Source of the DNA: CAIYRG01 sp963747255
Lineage (GTDB): Bacteria > Pseudomonadota > Alphaproteobacteria > Micropepsales > Micropepsaceae
Direction: 5' to 3'
Assembly: GCA_963747255.1 (NCBI GenBank)
Contig: CAVVEG010000002.1
Location: 248,001-312,000 of the forward strand
Length of the DNA stretch: 64,000 nucleotides
Positions 63,172-64,000 of this stretch are shown piece after piece. Numbering within the stretch: position 1 is the first letter of the stretch; the number at the start of each line of letters is the position of its first letter. The notes below the pieces were generated by a model. The model made no database searches and was not told where the DNA came from. It was given only the letters and a program-made list of their open reading frames with translations. A program made the position numbers and the translations under genes.

Positions 63172-64000
63172 ATGGGGGAGCCGTCTCTCGCTGGAAAGGT
63201 TGCCTTTCTTTCCGATCCGCAAACCTACGGCGCTCCGGTTTCGGCGCCGCCCTTGGTGTTCGAAACGCACATGTCCTGGGTCTTTCTTGCCGGAGACAGG
63301 GCGTACAAACTCAAGAAACCTGTACACTTTCCGTATCTCGATTATTCCACGCCAGCCCGGCGCGAGAGCGCCTGCCGCGCCGAGGCACGGTTGAATTGCC
63401 GCCTGGCGCCGCTGGTTTATCTCGGCGTCGTACCCCTGCGCCTGGGCGCAGCCGGTTATTCGATCGGCGGACGCGGCGAAATAGTGGATTGGCTGGTCTG
63501 CATGCGCCGGCTCGAATCCCGCTTCCTGCTCGACCAAGCGATCAGGGACAATCGCGTCGATCCCGGCCAGATCGAACGCGTCATTCTGGCGTTGGCCGCA
63601 TTTTACCGGAAAACGAACCGCATAATATTGTTGCCGGAGCAGCACCGACGCGGTTGGGAGCGCCACATCGCCGAAAATCGCGAGGTGCTTCTGCGATCCA
63701 GTTTGGGGCTCTCCCGTGCAGCGGTCCGGCGCATCGATCGCATCCAGCGGCGGATCCTGTCCGATTGTTCCGGCCTGTTTGCCGCACGGGTCCATGGGCA
63801 CCGCATTCTCGACGCCCATGGCGATTTGCGCCCCGAGCATATTTGGCTGAGCGATCCACCACAGATCATCGACTGCATCGAGTTCAATCCGAGGTTCCGG
63901 TCAATTGATCCGTTCGATGAAATCGCCTTTCTCGCCGTCGAATGCGAACGGCTTGGCGCAGCCTGGATCGGTAAGCAGATTGCCGAAAGACTTGCATACC
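63172..64000 (+). CDS. APH-fold kinase-like protein (COG2187 type), 3' end outside window
   Basis: Starts at ATG 63172 (MGEPSLAGKVAFLSDPQTYG) and stays open to the window edge, at least 276 residues. FETHMSWVFLAGDRAYKLKK contains the ATP-binding Lys; VDWLVCMRRL is the hinge; DAHGDLRPEHIW is the Brenner HxDxxxxN-like catalytic loop (HGDLRPEH) and IIDCIEFNPRFRSIDPFDEIAFLAVECERLG holds the metal Asp. This is the COG2187 family, often fused to or paired with a P-loop kinase; its acceptor is unknown and it is unlikely to be a resistance enzyme. Confidence 0.85.
   Translation, partial: MGEPSLAGKVAFLSDPQTYGAPVSAPPLVFETHMSWVFLAGDRAYKLKKPVHFPYLDYSTPARRESACRAEARLNCRLAPLVYLGVVPLRLGAAGYSIGGRGEIVDWLVCMRRLESRFLLDQAIRDNRVDPGQIERVILALAAFYRKTNRIILLPEQHRRGWERHIAENREVLLRSSLGLSRAAVRRIDRIQRRILSDCSGLFAARVHGHRILDAHGDLRPEHIWLSDPPQIIDCIEFNPRFRSIDPFDEIAFLAVECERLGAAWIGKQIAERLAY

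Noticed and set aside
63172..64000. Antibiotic-resistance aminoglycoside phosphotransferase
   Set aside because: The sequence matches the COG2187 group rather than APH resistance enzymes.

Overview
The window is a GC-rich, gene-dense piece of a Gram-negative chromosome. TonB-dependent receptors, many exported hydrolases, a PilZ protein, small helical proteins of a type I associate with rhizobia and relatives, and the overall gene repertoire suggest an alphaproteobacterium, perhaps near Rhizomicrobium/Micropepsaceae or Caulobacterales. That placement is inference; there is no rRNA, tRNA or other phylogenetic marker here.

Layout. 1-7.9 kb: the end of a CYTH-CHAD protein, a 41-bp palindrome, PilZ, a TonB receptor, a GT87-type membrane glycosyltransferase and small exported proteins. 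8.0-13.2 kb: two tandem exported paralogues (here called the GHxEGDTLV family) directly upstream of a 1.07-kDa-residue-scale TonB receptor. 13.3-14.8 kb: glycerol kinase. 14.8-30.7 kb: a biosynthetic gene cluster with a SAM methyltransferase, Sfp-type phosphopantetheinyl transferase, acyl-CoA dehydrogenase, a 2.5-kb-residue highly reducing polyketide synthase (KS-AT-DH-ER-KR-ACP) fused to a PLP-dependent alpha-oxoamine synthase, an acyl-adenylating ligase with its own carrier domain, an SDR reductase, a histidine-type MIO ammonia-lyase and a heme-oxygenase-fold putative diiron oxidase. 30.8-48.5 kb: an ACT-domain protein, exported hydrolases, an MscS-type channel, and a second TonB receptor preceded by another GHxEGDTLV paralogue. 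48.6-56.2 kb: a variable region with helicase, PIN-toxin, IS256 and integrase remnants, a duplicated ~52-bp IS-end-like repeat, and one apparently complete IS1380-family element. 56.3-62.7 kb: an exported protein, then a tight minus-strand operon (sugar-nucleotide epimerase, HAD-UbiA fusion, exported protein, formylglycine-generating-enzyme-like protein). The end holds a DUF2892 protein and a partial APH-fold kinase (COG2187-like).

How the genes may work together. The central cluster parallels fumonisin and sphingoid-base logic: a carboxylic starter is adenylated and loaded, extended with malonyl units by an iterative reducing PKS, and released by decarboxylative condensation with an amino acid to an alpha-aminoketone that an SDR could reduce. 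The ammonia-lyase and the oxidase, whose reading frames overlap, may supply an unsaturated acid or tailor the product. The TonB receptor/GHxEGDTLV pairs look like an uptake module for a shared substrate class. The epimerase/HAD-UbiA operon resembles polyprenyl-phosphate pentose synthesis.

Caution: at least six single-base frameshifts occur in otherwise well conserved genes (methyltransferase, twice in the PKS-AONS, ACT protein, metallo-beta-lactamase, HAD-UbiA). Flanking frames are intact, so indel errors in the assembly are the simplest explanation, though real gene decay cannot be excluded from sequence alone.
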